Below are positions 56,252 to 64,000 of a DNA stretch of 64,000 bases, piece after piece. The stretch comes from Methylophilales bacterium LSUCC0135. Lineage in GTDB: Bacteria; Pseudomonadota; Gammaproteobacteria; Burkholderiales; Methylophilaceae. The notes beneath the pieces are model-generated. The model made no database searches. It saw only the letters and a list, made by a program, of their open reading frames with translations, and was not told where the DNA came from. Every line of letters starts with the position of its first letter. Position 1 is the stretch's first letter. Position numbers and translations under genes: made by a program. The stretch covers positions 119,875-183,874 of the forward strand of contig MCAW01000001.1 in assembly GCA_001704575.1 (NCBI GenBank), written 5' to 3'.

Positions 56252-56277
56252 AAACCGGGCGATATGCCCGGTTTTTT
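56252..56277 (+). terminator. Rho-independent terminator of fimV
   Basis: Stem AACCGGGC (56253-56260) with GCCCGGTT (56266-56273), 5-base loop, then a T run (56272-56277). It sits 20 bp after the fimV stop. Confidence 0.9.
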
Positions 56278-56282
56278 GTTGA

Positions 56283-56978
56283 ATGATCACTTATCCTGTC
56301 CTGATGCATCCTTCTGCCCGCATTCTGCTTTTGTTGATTCTTGCGCTTATGGTTTATGGCCTGACGCAGATGGAGCTACAGCTTCTTTTTGTTTGCATGA
56401 TGTTGATCTTGCTGGTCGTCGATCTGATGTATCTGAAGGGATATGTTGCTTCTTCTGACTTAAGTCGATTCCCGGCAATTCGCGAGTTTTTCGGATTGTT
56501 GAAGCGGGTGCGCTATATCCTCCTCGTCATGTTGCTGGTGTATGCCTATAACACTCCAGGTGAGTATGTGGCCGGATGGATGTTTTCCCTCGCGCCCACC
56601 TATGAGGGCGTGCATGCCGGGATTGAGCAAGCATTACGACTGGCACTGATCATGGCGGCGCTTGCCTGGCTGTTGACGGCCACGGACCGGGAGCAGATGA
56701 TTGCCGGTCTTTACTGGCTGGTCAAGCCATTCAGCTTTTTGGGTGTTCAGCCTGAGCGTTTTGCCGTCAGGCTATGGCTGACACTGCATTATGTGGAGCA
56801 TCATGAGTCGTCGGCCGATAGCAGCTCGATCCGGCAATTACTGCAGATCGAGCATCTGTTGAAGCCGGATGTCAATGCTCCGGAGAGCATTGTCCTGCAA
56901 CGGCCCGCAGCGAAAATATCGGACGTTTTCGCAGTTGCTGCAATGGCTGCATTGGGAGGCTATGTCTTATGCGTATAG
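56283..56978 (+). CDS. Multi-pass membrane protein, CbiQ/ECF-T-like
   Basis: 231 residues with about five hydrophobic helices (11-27, 31-50, 75-92, 117-133, 213-229). The middle and C-terminal layout (TATDREQMIAGLYWLVKPFSFLGVQPERFAVRLWLTLHYVE) resembles the coupling domain of energy-coupling-factor T proteins (CbiQ), including the A-x-R-like ERFAVRL. No ATPase or S component is adjacent. A second in-frame ATG at 56304 is possible. It overlaps truA by 10 bp. Confidence 0.78.
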   Translation: MITYPVLMHPSARILLLLILALMVYGLTQMELQLLFVCMMLILLVVDLMYLKGYVASSDLSRFPAIREFFGLLKRVRYILLVMLLVYAYNTPGEYVAGWMFSLAPTYEGVHAGIEQALRLALIMAALAWLLTATDREQMIAGLYWLVKPFSFLGVQPERFAVRLWLTLHYVEHHESSADSSSIRQLLQIEHLLKPDVNAPESIVLQRPAAKISDVFAVAAMAALGGYVLCV

Positions 56979-57754
56979 CGCTCGGACTCGAATATGACGG
57001 CCGCGGTTTTTGCGGCTGGCAAAGCCAGCCTTTCGGTTGCGGTGTGCAGGACAAGCTGCAAGCTGCATTGGCTGTTCTGGCCGGGCATGAGGTCAGCGTG
57101 ATTGCCGCCGGACGCACGGATGCCGGTGTTCATGCGCTGTCACAGGTCGTGCATTTCGATACGGCAACCCTGCGGCCATTGACGGCTTGGGTGAGGGGGG
57201 TCAACGCACACCTGCCGCAGGATGTCAGGGTGCTGTGGGCAAACCAAGTGAATGACGATTTTCATGCGCGTTTTTCCGCATTTGAACGCAGCTATCAGTA
57301 TTTTCTCGTCAATCAGCCTGTCGCACCTGCCATCATGGCCGGCAAGGCCGGCTGGTTTCACGCACCGCTTGATCTCCCAGCCATGCAGCAAGCAGCATCC
57401 TATCTGCTTGGCGAACATGATTTCAGCGCATTTCGTGCTGCCGAATGCCAGGCGAAGTCGCCGGTCAAAACCATGCATGACGCAGCTGTTCAAGGTTGTG
57501 AAGGCAGGATTCTGTTCAGCTTTCGCGCCAACGCATTTTTGCATCATCAGGTGCGCAACATGGTTGGCGCACTGGTCTATGTGGGCAAGGGCAGTTTTCC
57601 GCCGAAGTTCATTCGAGACCTGATCGACAGCAAGGATCGCAAGCGCGCGCCGCCGACATTCGCACCTGACGGACTTTATCTCACCGGCGTAGGCTATGAA
57701 GCCAAATGGCAGCTGCCGTCCACCGCACGCGAGTTGTCAGCAATTTTTCTCTGA
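56969..57754 (+). CDS. truA: tRNA pseudouridine(38-40) synthase
   Basis: 261 residues. Catalytic Asp in AAGRTDAGVHALSQ; start MRIALGLEYDGRGFCGWQ is typical. FSFRANAFLHHQVRNMVGALVYVGKG binds tRNA. It sits between the membrane protein and trpF as in many betaproteobacteria. Confidence 0.97.
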   Translation: MRIALGLEYDGRGFCGWQSQPFGCGVQDKLQAALAVLAGHEVSVIAAGRTDAGVHALSQVVHFDTATLRPLTAWVRGVNAHLPQDVRVLWANQVNDDFHARFSAFERSYQYFLVNQPVAPAIMAGKAGWFHAPLDLPAMQQAASYLLGEHDFSAFRAAECQAKSPVKTMHDAAVQGCEGRILFSFRANAFLHHQVRNMVGALVYVGKGSFPPKFIRDLIDSKDRKRAPPTFAPDGLYLTGVGYEAKWQLPSTARELSAIFL

Positions 57755-57819
57755 TTCACTACGCATATGTGCAGGCCTGCTTTAAGATAACGACTGTTCA
57801 TTTCCTGTGAGGGCGTGCA

Positions 57820-58443
57820 TTGCGAACCCGAGTCAAAATCTGTGGTATCACCCGAATCGAAGATGCGAAAGCAGCCATCGAGGGCGGATGCGATGCGATC
57901 GGTCTGGTGTTTTATCCGCCCAGTCCGCGGCATGTGAGTCTGCAACGGGCAGCCGAGATTGTTGCGAGCATACCGCCATTTGTCAGCGTGGTCGGCCTGT
58001 TCGTCGATGCTGAAGCAGAACAGATCAAAACGGTTCTGCAGTATGTGCGTCTGGACTTGCTGCAGTTTCACGGCAATGAGACGCCGGAGCAATGTAATGC
58101 CTATGGCGTGCCCTACATGAAGGCTGTTCGCGTCAAAGCGGGGACAAATTTGCTACAATACGCGGAACAGTTCAAACAGGCCCGCGCCTTGCTGCTGGAC
58201 GCGTACATCGAAGGTGTTCCCGGCGGCACAGGCCAGATATTCGACTGGAATATCATTCCCCGATCGTTGCCCTTGCCCGTGTTGCTGGCAGGCGGTTTGA
58301 CGGCGGAAAATGTGACGGCGGCAATAACACAGGTTCAGCCCTACGCGGTGGATGTCAGCGGTGGTGTTGAGATTAACAAAGGTATCAAGGATGCAGCCAA
58401 AATTGCTGCATTCATGCGAGGAGTCAGTCATGCAAGTTTATGA
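57820..58443 (+). CDS. trpF: Phosphoribosylanthranilate isomerase
   Basis: 207 residues from a TTG with GAGGG 6 bp upstream. [16 protein letters not shown] (catalytic Cys in KICGIT), [12 protein letters not shown], and [17 protein letters not shown] phosphate-binding loops. Third committed step of tryptophan synthesis. Its 3' end overlaps trpB by 14 bp. Confidence 0.96.
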   Translation: MRTRVKICGITRIEDAKAAIEGGCDAIGLVFYPPSPRHVSLQRAAEIVASIPPFVSVVGLFVDAEAEQIKTVLQYVRLDLLQFHGNETPEQCNAYGVPYMKAVRVKAGTNLLQYAEQFKQARALLLDAYIEGVPGGTGQIFDWNIIPRSLPLPVLLAGGLTAENVTAAITQVQPYAVDVSGGVEINKGIKDAAKIAAFMRGVSHASL

Positions 58444-59632
58444 TATGCCGGATGAGCGTGGACATTTCGGCCCGTACGGCGGTATTTTTGTGGCGGAAAC
58501 ACTGATCGAGGCGCTCGAAGAATTGCGTGTCATGTATGAGCGCTATCGCCATGATCCGGAATTCCTTGCCGAATTCGCCTACGATCTCAAGCATTTCGTC
58601 GGCCGTCCAAGCCCGATTTATCATGCCGAGCGCCTGTCCGACAAAATCGGCGGCGCCCGCATTTATTTCAAGCGTGAAGACCTCAATCACACTGGCGCGC
58701 ACAAGGTCAATAATACGGTCGGTCAGGCGCTACTGGCCAAACGCATGGGCAAACCCCGCGTCATTGCCGAGACCGGTGCCGGTCAGCATGGCGTCGCAAC
58801 CGCAACCATCGCAGCCCGCCTCGGGCTGGAATGTGTCGTCTATATGGGTTCGGAAGACGTCAAGCGCCAGGCCCCTAACGTTTACCGCATGAAGCTGCTG
58901 GGTGCCACCGTGGTGCCGGTCGAGTCCGGTTCCAAAACCCTGAAGGATGCGCTGAACGAAGCCATGCGCGACTGGGTGACCAATGTGGCTGATACTTTCT
59001 ACATTATCGGCACCGTTGCCGGCCCGCACCCTTACCCGATGATGGTGCGTGATTTTCAGTCTGTGATCGGTGTCGAGGCCAAACAGCAAATGCAGGAAAT
59101 GATCGGCCGCCAGCCGGATGCCGTGATCGCCTGCGTAGGTGGCGGCTCCAATGCAATGGGCATTTTCTATCCCTATATCGACGAAAAGAATGTGCGTCTG
59201 ATTGGCGTCGAGGCGGCCGGCTATGGCATTGAAACCGGCAAGCATGCAGCGCCGCTGACCGCCAATAGTCCGGTCGGTGTTTTGCACGGCAACCGCACTT
59301 ATCTGATGCAGGACAAGGACGGACAGATTATTGAAACACACTCTGTCTCTGCCGGTCTGGATTATCCCGGTGTCGGTCCGGAGCACGCCTGGCTCAAGGA
59401 TTCTCATCGTGCCGAATATGTTGCCATTACCGATGAAGAGGCGATGCACGCTTTCCACACCATGTGTCGCACCGAGGGCATCATCCCGGCCCTGGAAACC
59501 AGCCACGCCATTGCCCACGCGATGAAAATGGCTGCTGAAATGACACCTGACCAAGTGCTGCTGGTCAATCTGTCCGGCCGCGGTGACAAGGACATGAACA
59601 CGGTGGCCAGACTGTCCGGCATCGAGCTTTAA
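58430..59632 (+). CDS. trpB: Tryptophan synthase beta subunit
   Basis: 400 residues from [24 protein letters not shown] is 7 bp upstream, inside trpF. PLP Lys in [32 protein letters not shown]. It joins indole and serine to give tryptophan. Confidence 0.97.
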   Translation: MQVYDMPDERGHFGPYGGIFVAETLIEALEELRVMYERYRHDPEFLAEFAYDLKHFVGRPSPIYHAERLSDKIGGARIYFKREDLNHTGAHKVNNTVGQALLAKRMGKPRVIAETGAGQHGVATATIAARLGLECVVYMGSEDVKRQAPNVYRMKLLGATVVPVESGSKTLKDALNEAMRDWVTNVADTFYIIGTVAGPHPYPMMVRDFQSVIGVEAKQQMQEMIGRQPDAVIACVGGGSNAMGIFYPYIDEKNVRLIGVEAAGYGIETGKHAAPLTANSPVGVLHGNRTYLMQDKDGQIIETHSVSAGLDYPGVGPEHAWLKDSHRAEYVAITDEEAMHAFHTMCRTEGIIPALETSHAIAHAMKMAAEMTPDQVLLVNLSGRGDKDMNTVARLSGIEL

Positions 59633-59669
59633 TCCCAACCTACCCACTAAAGATTCAGAAACGATATCC

Positions 59670-60470
59670 ATGTCTCGTATCCAATCGGTTTTTGCCAAGC
59701 TGGCGCAACAACACAAAAAAGCATTGATTCCCTACATTACCGCTGGCGACCCGCACCCAAGGCATACCGTCGAATTGATGCACGCGCTGGTAAAAAGCGG
59801 AGCCGACATGCTTGAGCTGGGCGTTCCTTTCTCCGACCCCATGGCTGATGGCCCGGTGATTCAGCGAGCCAGCGAGCGGGCCCTGGTGCATCACGTCGGT
59901 CTCGCCGCCGTGCTCGATATGGTGACGGAATTCCGTAAGCAGGACACTGTCACGCCTGTCATCCTCATGGGCTATGCCAACCCGGTCGAAGCCATGGGCA
60001 TCGAGACGTTTGTCGAGCGCGCAAAAGCTGCTGACGTCGATGGCGTGCTGACGGTTGATTACCCGCCCGAGGAATGCACCGATTTTGTCGCGCTGCTCAA
60101 GCGCCATGACATAGACCCGATTTTTCTGCTCTCGCCGACGACCGAACAAGCCCGGATTGATACCATCGTCAATCAGGCCAGCGGTTTCGTTTACTACGTA
60201 TCGCTCAAGGGCGTGACCGGCTCGCAAAACCTCGATATCGTCCAGGTCACCGAACGTCTTGCCGATATCCGAACCAAGACCAGTCTGCCGATTGGCGTCG
60301 GTTTTGGCGTCAGGGATGCGGAAACAGCAAAACAGGTGGCCAGCATCGCCGATGCAGTCGTTGTCGGTAGCCGTATGGTGCAGGAAGTGGAAAAGTCCTC
60401 CGAGCAGGAACTCCTTGGCAATATTGCCGCATTGACGCACGAATTGCGCGTTGCGATCGACTCCAACTAG
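59670..60470 (+). CDS. trpA: Tryptophan synthase alpha subunit
   Basis: 266 residues. Catalytic Glu and Asp in [18 protein letters not shown]; active-site loop region GVTGSQ. Splits indole-glycerol phosphate and channels indole to TrpB. accD follows after 14 bp. Confidence 0.97.
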   Translation: MSRIQSVFAKLAQQHKKALIPYITAGDPHPRHTVELMHALVKSGADMLELGVPFSDPMADGPVIQRASERALVHHVGLAAVLDMVTEFRKQDTVTPVILMGYANPVEAMGIETFVERAKAADVDGVLTVDYPPEECTDFVALLKRHDIDPIFLLSPTTEQARIDTIVNQASGFVYYVSLKGVTGSQNLDIVQVTERLADIRTKTSLPIGVGFGVRDAETAKQVASIADAVVVGSRMVQEVEKSSEQELLGNIAALTHELRVAIDSN

Positions 60471-60484
60471 ACGAGGAAGCAAAC

Positions 60485-61351
60485 ATGAGCTGGTTGCAAA
60501 AATTACTCCCGCCAAAAATCAACCGGGCCCAGGGCGCCGGTAAAAAGACCGTACCGGAAGGCCTCTGGAGCAAGTGTCCGGCCTGCGATGCGGTACTTTA
60601 TCGCAGCGATCTGGAAAGCAACGCCGAGGTCTGCCCGAAATGCGGCCATCATCACCGTATCTCGGCCAGAAGAAGACTGGATCTGATTCTGGATGCCGAT
60701 GACCGTTTTGAAATCGGCGCCGAGGTTCAGCCAGTTGACCCGCTCAAATTCAAGGATACCAAACGCTATGCCGATCGTCTGAAGGCGACACAGGCCGAAC
60801 TGGGCGAGAAGGATTCCCTGATTGTCATGCAGGGCAGCATCAAAACCATTCCTGCCGTTGTGGCTGCTTTCGAATTCAAATTCATGGGCGGCTCCATGGG
60901 CTCGGTCATGGGCGAACGCTTTGTGCGTGGTGTCCATGCTTGTATCGAGCACAAGGTGCCGTTCGTCTGTATTTCTGCCAGTGGTGGCGCGCGCATGCAG
61001 GAGGGGTTGTTTTCGCTGATGCAAATGGCCAAGACCAGTGCGGCGTTGACACAGCTGAGCGAGGCCGGACTGCCTTTCATTTCTGTTCTCACTGACCCGA
61101 CCATGGGCGGTGTCTCTGCAAGTTTTGCCATGCTGGGGGATGTCATCATCGCCGAGCCGAATGCGCTGATCGGTTTTGCCGGCCCGCGTGTGATTGAGCA
61201 AACCGTGCGCGAAACGCTGCCTGAAGGCTTCCAGCGCGCAGAATTTCTGCTTGAGCATGGGGCTATCGACATGATTGTTGACCGGCGTCAGATGCGTGAC
61301 AAACTCGCAACCCTGATCTCCGGCTTGCAACGCAAACCAGCGGTTGCCTGA
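60485..61351 (+). CDS. accD: Acetyl-CoA carboxylase carboxyltransferase subunit beta
   Basis: 288 residues. N-terminal zinc ribbon with C31, C34, C50 and C53 ([18 protein letters not shown]). Carboxyltransferase core with [41 protein letters not shown] and [12 protein letters not shown]. Partner AccA is not in the window. Confidence 0.97.
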   Translation: MSWLQKLLPPKINRAQGAGKKTVPEGLWSKCPACDAVLYRSDLESNAEVCPKCGHHHRISARRRLDLILDADDRFEIGAEVQPVDPLKFKDTKRYADRLKATQAELGEKDSLIVMQGSIKTIPAVVAAFEFKFMGGSMGSVMGERFVRGVHACIEHKVPFVCISASGGARMQEGLFSLMQMAKTSAALTQLSEAGLPFISVLTDPTMGGVSASFAMLGDVIIAEPNALIGFAGPRVIEQTVRETLPEGFQRAEFLLEHGAIDMIVDRRQMRDKLATLISGLQRKPAVA

Positions 61352-61368
61352 TATCGAGCGTTAATCGA

Positions 61369-62664
61369 GTGAAGCCGACGACATCCCTGCCAACTGATCT
61401 GGCAGGCTGGCTTCAGTATGTTGAGGCCTTGCATCCGAAATCCATCTCCATGGGTCTCGATCGCGTGCTGGAAGTCAAGCAGCGACTCGGGCTATCTCCA
61501 GACTTTCCGTTGATCGTCGTTGGTGGTACCAATGGCAAGGGCTCTACCTGTGCCATGCTGGAAAGTATCTATCATCAGACCGGTTACAAGGTTGCCTGCT
61601 ATACCTCGCCGCATTTGTTGCGTTATAACGAGCGTGTCCGGGTCGGCACCGTTGAAATATCCGATCAGGCCTTGATTGAAGCTTTCAACGCTGTGGAAAC
61701 AGCACGTGGCGGGACGCAACTGACTTATTTCGAGTTCGGTACGCTCGCGGCTGTATGGTGTTTCATGCAGCAGCGGGTTGACCTTGCGGTTCTGGAAGTT
61801 GGTTTGGGCGGCAGGCTCGACGCAGTCAATGCATTTGAGCCGGACTGTACGGTCATCACTGCGGTGGATATCGATCACATCGAATTTCTCGGCGACAGCC
61901 GTGAAAGTATCGGCTTTGAAAAAGCCGGTATTTTCCGTTGCGGGGTTGCCGCCGTCTGTGGTGATGTTGAGCCTCCCGCATCACTTGTCCGGCACGCGCA
62001 AAAGATAGGGGCCGATCTCAGGTTGATCGGTCGCGATTTCAAACTGCGCAGAAAAGACAACACCTGGGATTATTCGGGTACCGCAAGTCTTGAAGGACTG
62101 CCTTTGCCTGCACTTACCGGCGATTTTCAGCTGATCAATGCCGCCAGCGCACTGGCAGCAATCGAAGCCATGCAGCACAAGCTGCCGGTCTCGCGTCAGC
62201 ATATCGATTCCGGTTTGGGTCACGTGCGGCTTGCAGGTCGTTTTCAGCGTGTGGCCCGCAACCCGGACATCATCCTCGATGTGACGCATAATCCGCACGC
62301 CGCCGTTGCACTCGCGCAGAATCTGCGACAGCAGCCAATAAAAGGCAGAACGCTCGCGGTTTTTGCCATGCTTGCCGACAAGGATGTAGCTGGCGTGGCC
62401 TCTGCGGTCGCCGGAGAAATAGATCAATGGTATCTCTCGACCGTCGACCATGTGCGTGCTGCCAGTGTGCCGCAGATTCACCAAGCTTTCGAACGGGCTG
62501 AGATACAAGCGGAAACGCAATCATTCGATCATCTTGCCGGTGCCCTGAGGCAAGCCTGTCTGGACGCAGGCAGAAATGATAGAATAATCATATTCGGCTC
62601 GTTTTTTACGGTAGCTGAAATCATGCGGGTTCTGCCTGCGCTTACACTCAATATTTCATCTTGA
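61369..62664 (+). CDS. folC: Bifunctional folylpolyglutamate/dihydrofolate synthase
   Basis: 431 residues from GTG. P-loop VGGTNGKGSTCAML, YTSPHLLRYNERVRVG, VLEVGLGGRLDAVNA, TAVDIDHIEFLGDS, LDVTHNPHA. Weak ribosome-binding site; the start matches family length. Located between accD and a SPOR gene as in E. coli. Confidence 0.96.
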   Translation: MKPTTSLPTDLAGWLQYVEALHPKSISMGLDRVLEVKQRLGLSPDFPLIVVGGTNGKGSTCAMLESIYHQTGYKVACYTSPHLLRYNERVRVGTVEISDQALIEAFNAVETARGGTQLTYFEFGTLAAVWCFMQQRVDLAVLEVGLGGRLDAVNAFEPDCTVITAVDIDHIEFLGDSRESIGFEKAGIFRCGVAAVCGDVEPPASLVRHAQKIGADLRLIGRDFKLRRKDNTWDYSGTASLEGLPLPALTGDFQLINAASALAAIEAMQHKLPVSRQHIDSGLGHVRLAGRFQRVARNPDIILDVTHNPHAAVALAQNLRQQPIKGRTLAVFAMLADKDVAGVASAVAGEIDQWYLSTVDHVRAASVPQIHQAFERAEIQAETQSFDHLAGALRQACLDAGRNDRIIIFGSFFTVAEIMRVLPALTLNISS

Positions 62665-62697
62665 TTGGCATGTTTAATGCCGCTGGAGCGATCATCA

Positions 62698-63324
62698 ATG
62701 CAGTCGGATGAGCAGGAATTACAGTTCAAAAAAAGAGCGCGCAGACGGCTGGTCGGTGCAATTGCGCTGGTTCTTTTGATGGTCACCATACTGCCCATGG
62801 TGCTTGACGACCGCTCGGCCACTTTGCCTCAGAACGAAATCGCAATCTCCATTCCGGGTCAGGATGATGAAGACTTCACGTCCAGCGTCACTCCGGTCAT
62901 TTCCGTGCCTGAAACTTCCGATGAAACTGCCAGCCCCGGCGAATCGCACGAACTGCAAGGACTGACGGAACGCGATGCTGAATTGCGCGCTGAGGCAGAT
63001 GCGGCCGCGATTGCAGCAGCGAACCAGACACCGCTGGCGCAATCGCCAGCGTCTGAGCCTGTCACAGTACAGTCTCAGGATGCCCCGAAGACCGAGACAT
63101 ATTCCGTTCAGATCGGTGTTTTTTCCGATGCCGGCAACGTCAAGCAACTGGTTGAAAAGTTGAGGGCGATAGGCATCGCCTCCAGTACGGAAAAAATACA
63201 GACGGCTCAGGGTGAAAAAATACGCTTGCGGGCCGGGCCTTTTGCCAGCAGGGCGCTTGCGGATGATGCGCTTGCTGATATCAAGGACGCCGGTTTGTCC
63301 GGCATGATCATTACCAATAAGTAA
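62698..63324 (+). CDS. SPOR-domain cell-division protein (DedD-like)
   Basis: 208 residues from MQSDEQELQFKKRARRR; GGAG is 9 bp upstream. One membrane helix (about 19-37), an acidic low-complexity linker, then a C-terminal SPOR domain (about 130-208: TYSVQIGVFSDAGNVKQLV, IRLRAGPFASRALADDAL). SPOR domains bind denuded septal glycan. E. coli dedD lies at the same place between folC and cvpA. Confidence 0.93.
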   Translation: MQSDEQELQFKKRARRRLVGAIALVLLMVTILPMVLDDRSATLPQNEIAISIPGQDDEDFTSSVTPVISVPETSDETASPGESHELQGLTERDAELRAEADAAAIAAANQTPLAQSPASEPVTVQSQDAPKTETYSVQIGVFSDAGNVKQLVEKLRAIGIASSTEKIQTAQGEKIRLRAGPFASRALADDALADIKDAGLSGMIITNK

Positions 63325-63327
63325 CGC

Positions 63328-63819
63328 ATGACCGGATTTGATTATGTCGTCCTCGCTATCGTCGGGCTCTCGGTTCTGCTGAGCATCATGCGCGGTTTCG
63401 TGCGCGAGATTCTGGCACTGGCCAGCTGGTTCATTGCATTTATCGTCGCCCGTTTGTATGCGACAGACTTGATACCGTTGTTGCCGGAAGCGATTCCGAA
63501 TGATGCGCTCAAGATGCTTGCTGCATTCCTGATTGTATTTTTGACGACATTGCTGCTTTGCAGTCTGTTGGCAATCGCGCTTTCACAGCTATTCAAGAAA
63601 GCCGGCTTGGGTTTTGTCGATCGTGGTCTTGGTGCTGTTTTCGGTGCATTGCGCGGGTTGCTGGTGGTTTGCCTGCTGGTGCTGCTGGCAGGATTTACCG
63701 CCTTGCCGAAGGAGCCATTGTGGCGTAATGCCATGTTCGCCGCCCCGCTTGAAGCCTTGGTGATGCTGCTGCTGCCCTGGATGCCGGACGATATTGCAAA
63801 GCATGTCAAATACGACTAA
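63328..63819 (+). CDS. cvpA: Colicin V production protein family (CvpA)
   Basis: 163 residues, four membrane helices. Start MTGFDYVVLAIVGLSVLLSI and MRGFVREILALASW are typical. Functions in envelope homeostasis, poorly defined. Last gene before purF. Confidence 0.94.
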   Translation: MTGFDYVVLAIVGLSVLLSIMRGFVREILALASWFIAFIVARLYATDLIPLLPEAIPNDALKMLAAFLIVFLTTLLLCSLLAIALSQLFKKAGLGFVDRGLGAVFGALRGLLVVCLLVLLAGFTALPKEPLWRNAMFAAPLEALVMLLLPWMPDDIAKHVKYD

Positions 63820-63843
63820 ATTGAGTTGCTCGGCCGACTCAAT
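63820..63843 (+). other. Hairpin between cvpA and purF
   Basis: Arms ATTGAGT (63820-63826) and ACTCAAT (63837-63843). No T run follows, so it is a weak terminator at best or a leader structure of purF. Confidence 0.3.
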
Positions 63844-63878
63844 CTTGTAAAGAATTTTATTTATTGGATGTTTGATTA

Positions 63879-64000
63879 ATGTGCGGAATCATCGGAGTCG
63901 TCAGTAAAAACCCTGTCAACCAATTGCTCTACGATGGGCTGCTGGTGCTTCAGCATCGCGGCCAGGATGCAGCAGGTATCGTGACCTGCGACGGTAATAC
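63879..64000 (+). CDS. purF: Amidophosphoribosyltransferase, N-terminal fragment
   Basis: The frame runs off the window after 40 residues. It starts [20 protein letters not shown], with the N-terminal nucleophile Cys2, and continues [16 protein letters not shown], the class II glutaminase signature. It starts purine synthesis from PRPP and glutamine. Confidence 0.95.
   Translation, partial: MCGIIGVVSKNPVNQLLYDGLLVLQHRGQDAAGIVTCDGN

Overview
The window is chromosomal DNA from a Gram-negative bacterium, most likely a betaproteobacterium of the Nitrosomonadales (Gallionella/Sideroxydans-like) or a close relative. The evidence is gene order. The runs leuC-entericidin-leuD-leuB-asd-fimV-(membrane protein)-truA-trpF-trpB-trpA-accD-folC-SPOR-cvpA-purF and ndk-rlmN-pilF-rodZ-ispG-hisS-yfgM-bamB-der are typical of that class. 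Outer-membrane machinery (TonB receptor, BamB, BamD) and type IV pilus proteins (PilF, FimV) fit. The exact genus is inference.

Layout. 1-4.6 kb: 3' end of a TonB-dependent receptor, an NtrC-type response regulator with a GAFTSA loop, a repeat-rich gap, purT and a group II truncated haemoglobin. 4.7-9.7 kb: two abutting rhlE-type helicase genes on the minus strand behind a long leader, and divergent typA. 9.9-11.6 kb: a hipBA toxin-antitoxin module preceded by four HipB-like operators at an exact 27-bp pitch. 11.8-14.9 kb: a minus-strand CHASE2 / SH3 / M48-protease operon. 15-17.2 kb: rmuC, a small unknown gene, moaD, moaE. 17.3-23.9 kb: a Lon-like protease, hslR, rmlB, a joined rmlD-rmlC frame with a G8 tract at the junction, galU and hpt. 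24 kb: an S4-domain gene and tRNA-Leu(CAG), divergent from rnr.

24.4-38.4 kb is a dense plus-strand block: rnr, rlmB, ndk, rlmN, pilF, rodZ, ispG, hisS (with a repetitive N-terminal extension), two ABC ATPase genes without a permease, yfgM, bamB, der. 38.5-44 kb: bamD (minus), rluD with a long acidic tail, pgeF, a ZIP metal transporter, a small membrane protein, rimO and an unrecognised minus-strand gene with its own promoter. 44.2-48.7 kb: PepSY protein, PhoP/PhoQ-like two-component pair, aldo/keto reductase, ppnP, yajQ. 48.7-64 kb: leucine, aspartate-semialdehyde and tryptophan biosynthesis, fimV, truA, accD, folC, a SPOR protein, cvpA and the 5' end of purF.

Much of the window is housekeeping. 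Many genes overlap by 1-14 bp (often ATGA), and several starts are TTG or GTG. No CRISPR array, insertion sequence, prophage or rRNA gene was seen. The most unusual items are the hipBA operator array, the CHASE2-SH3-M48 operon, the G8 rmlD/rmlC junction, the 15-bp repeat array at the start of hisS, the 9-bp-periodic CACAGAG repeats and the long rhlE leader.
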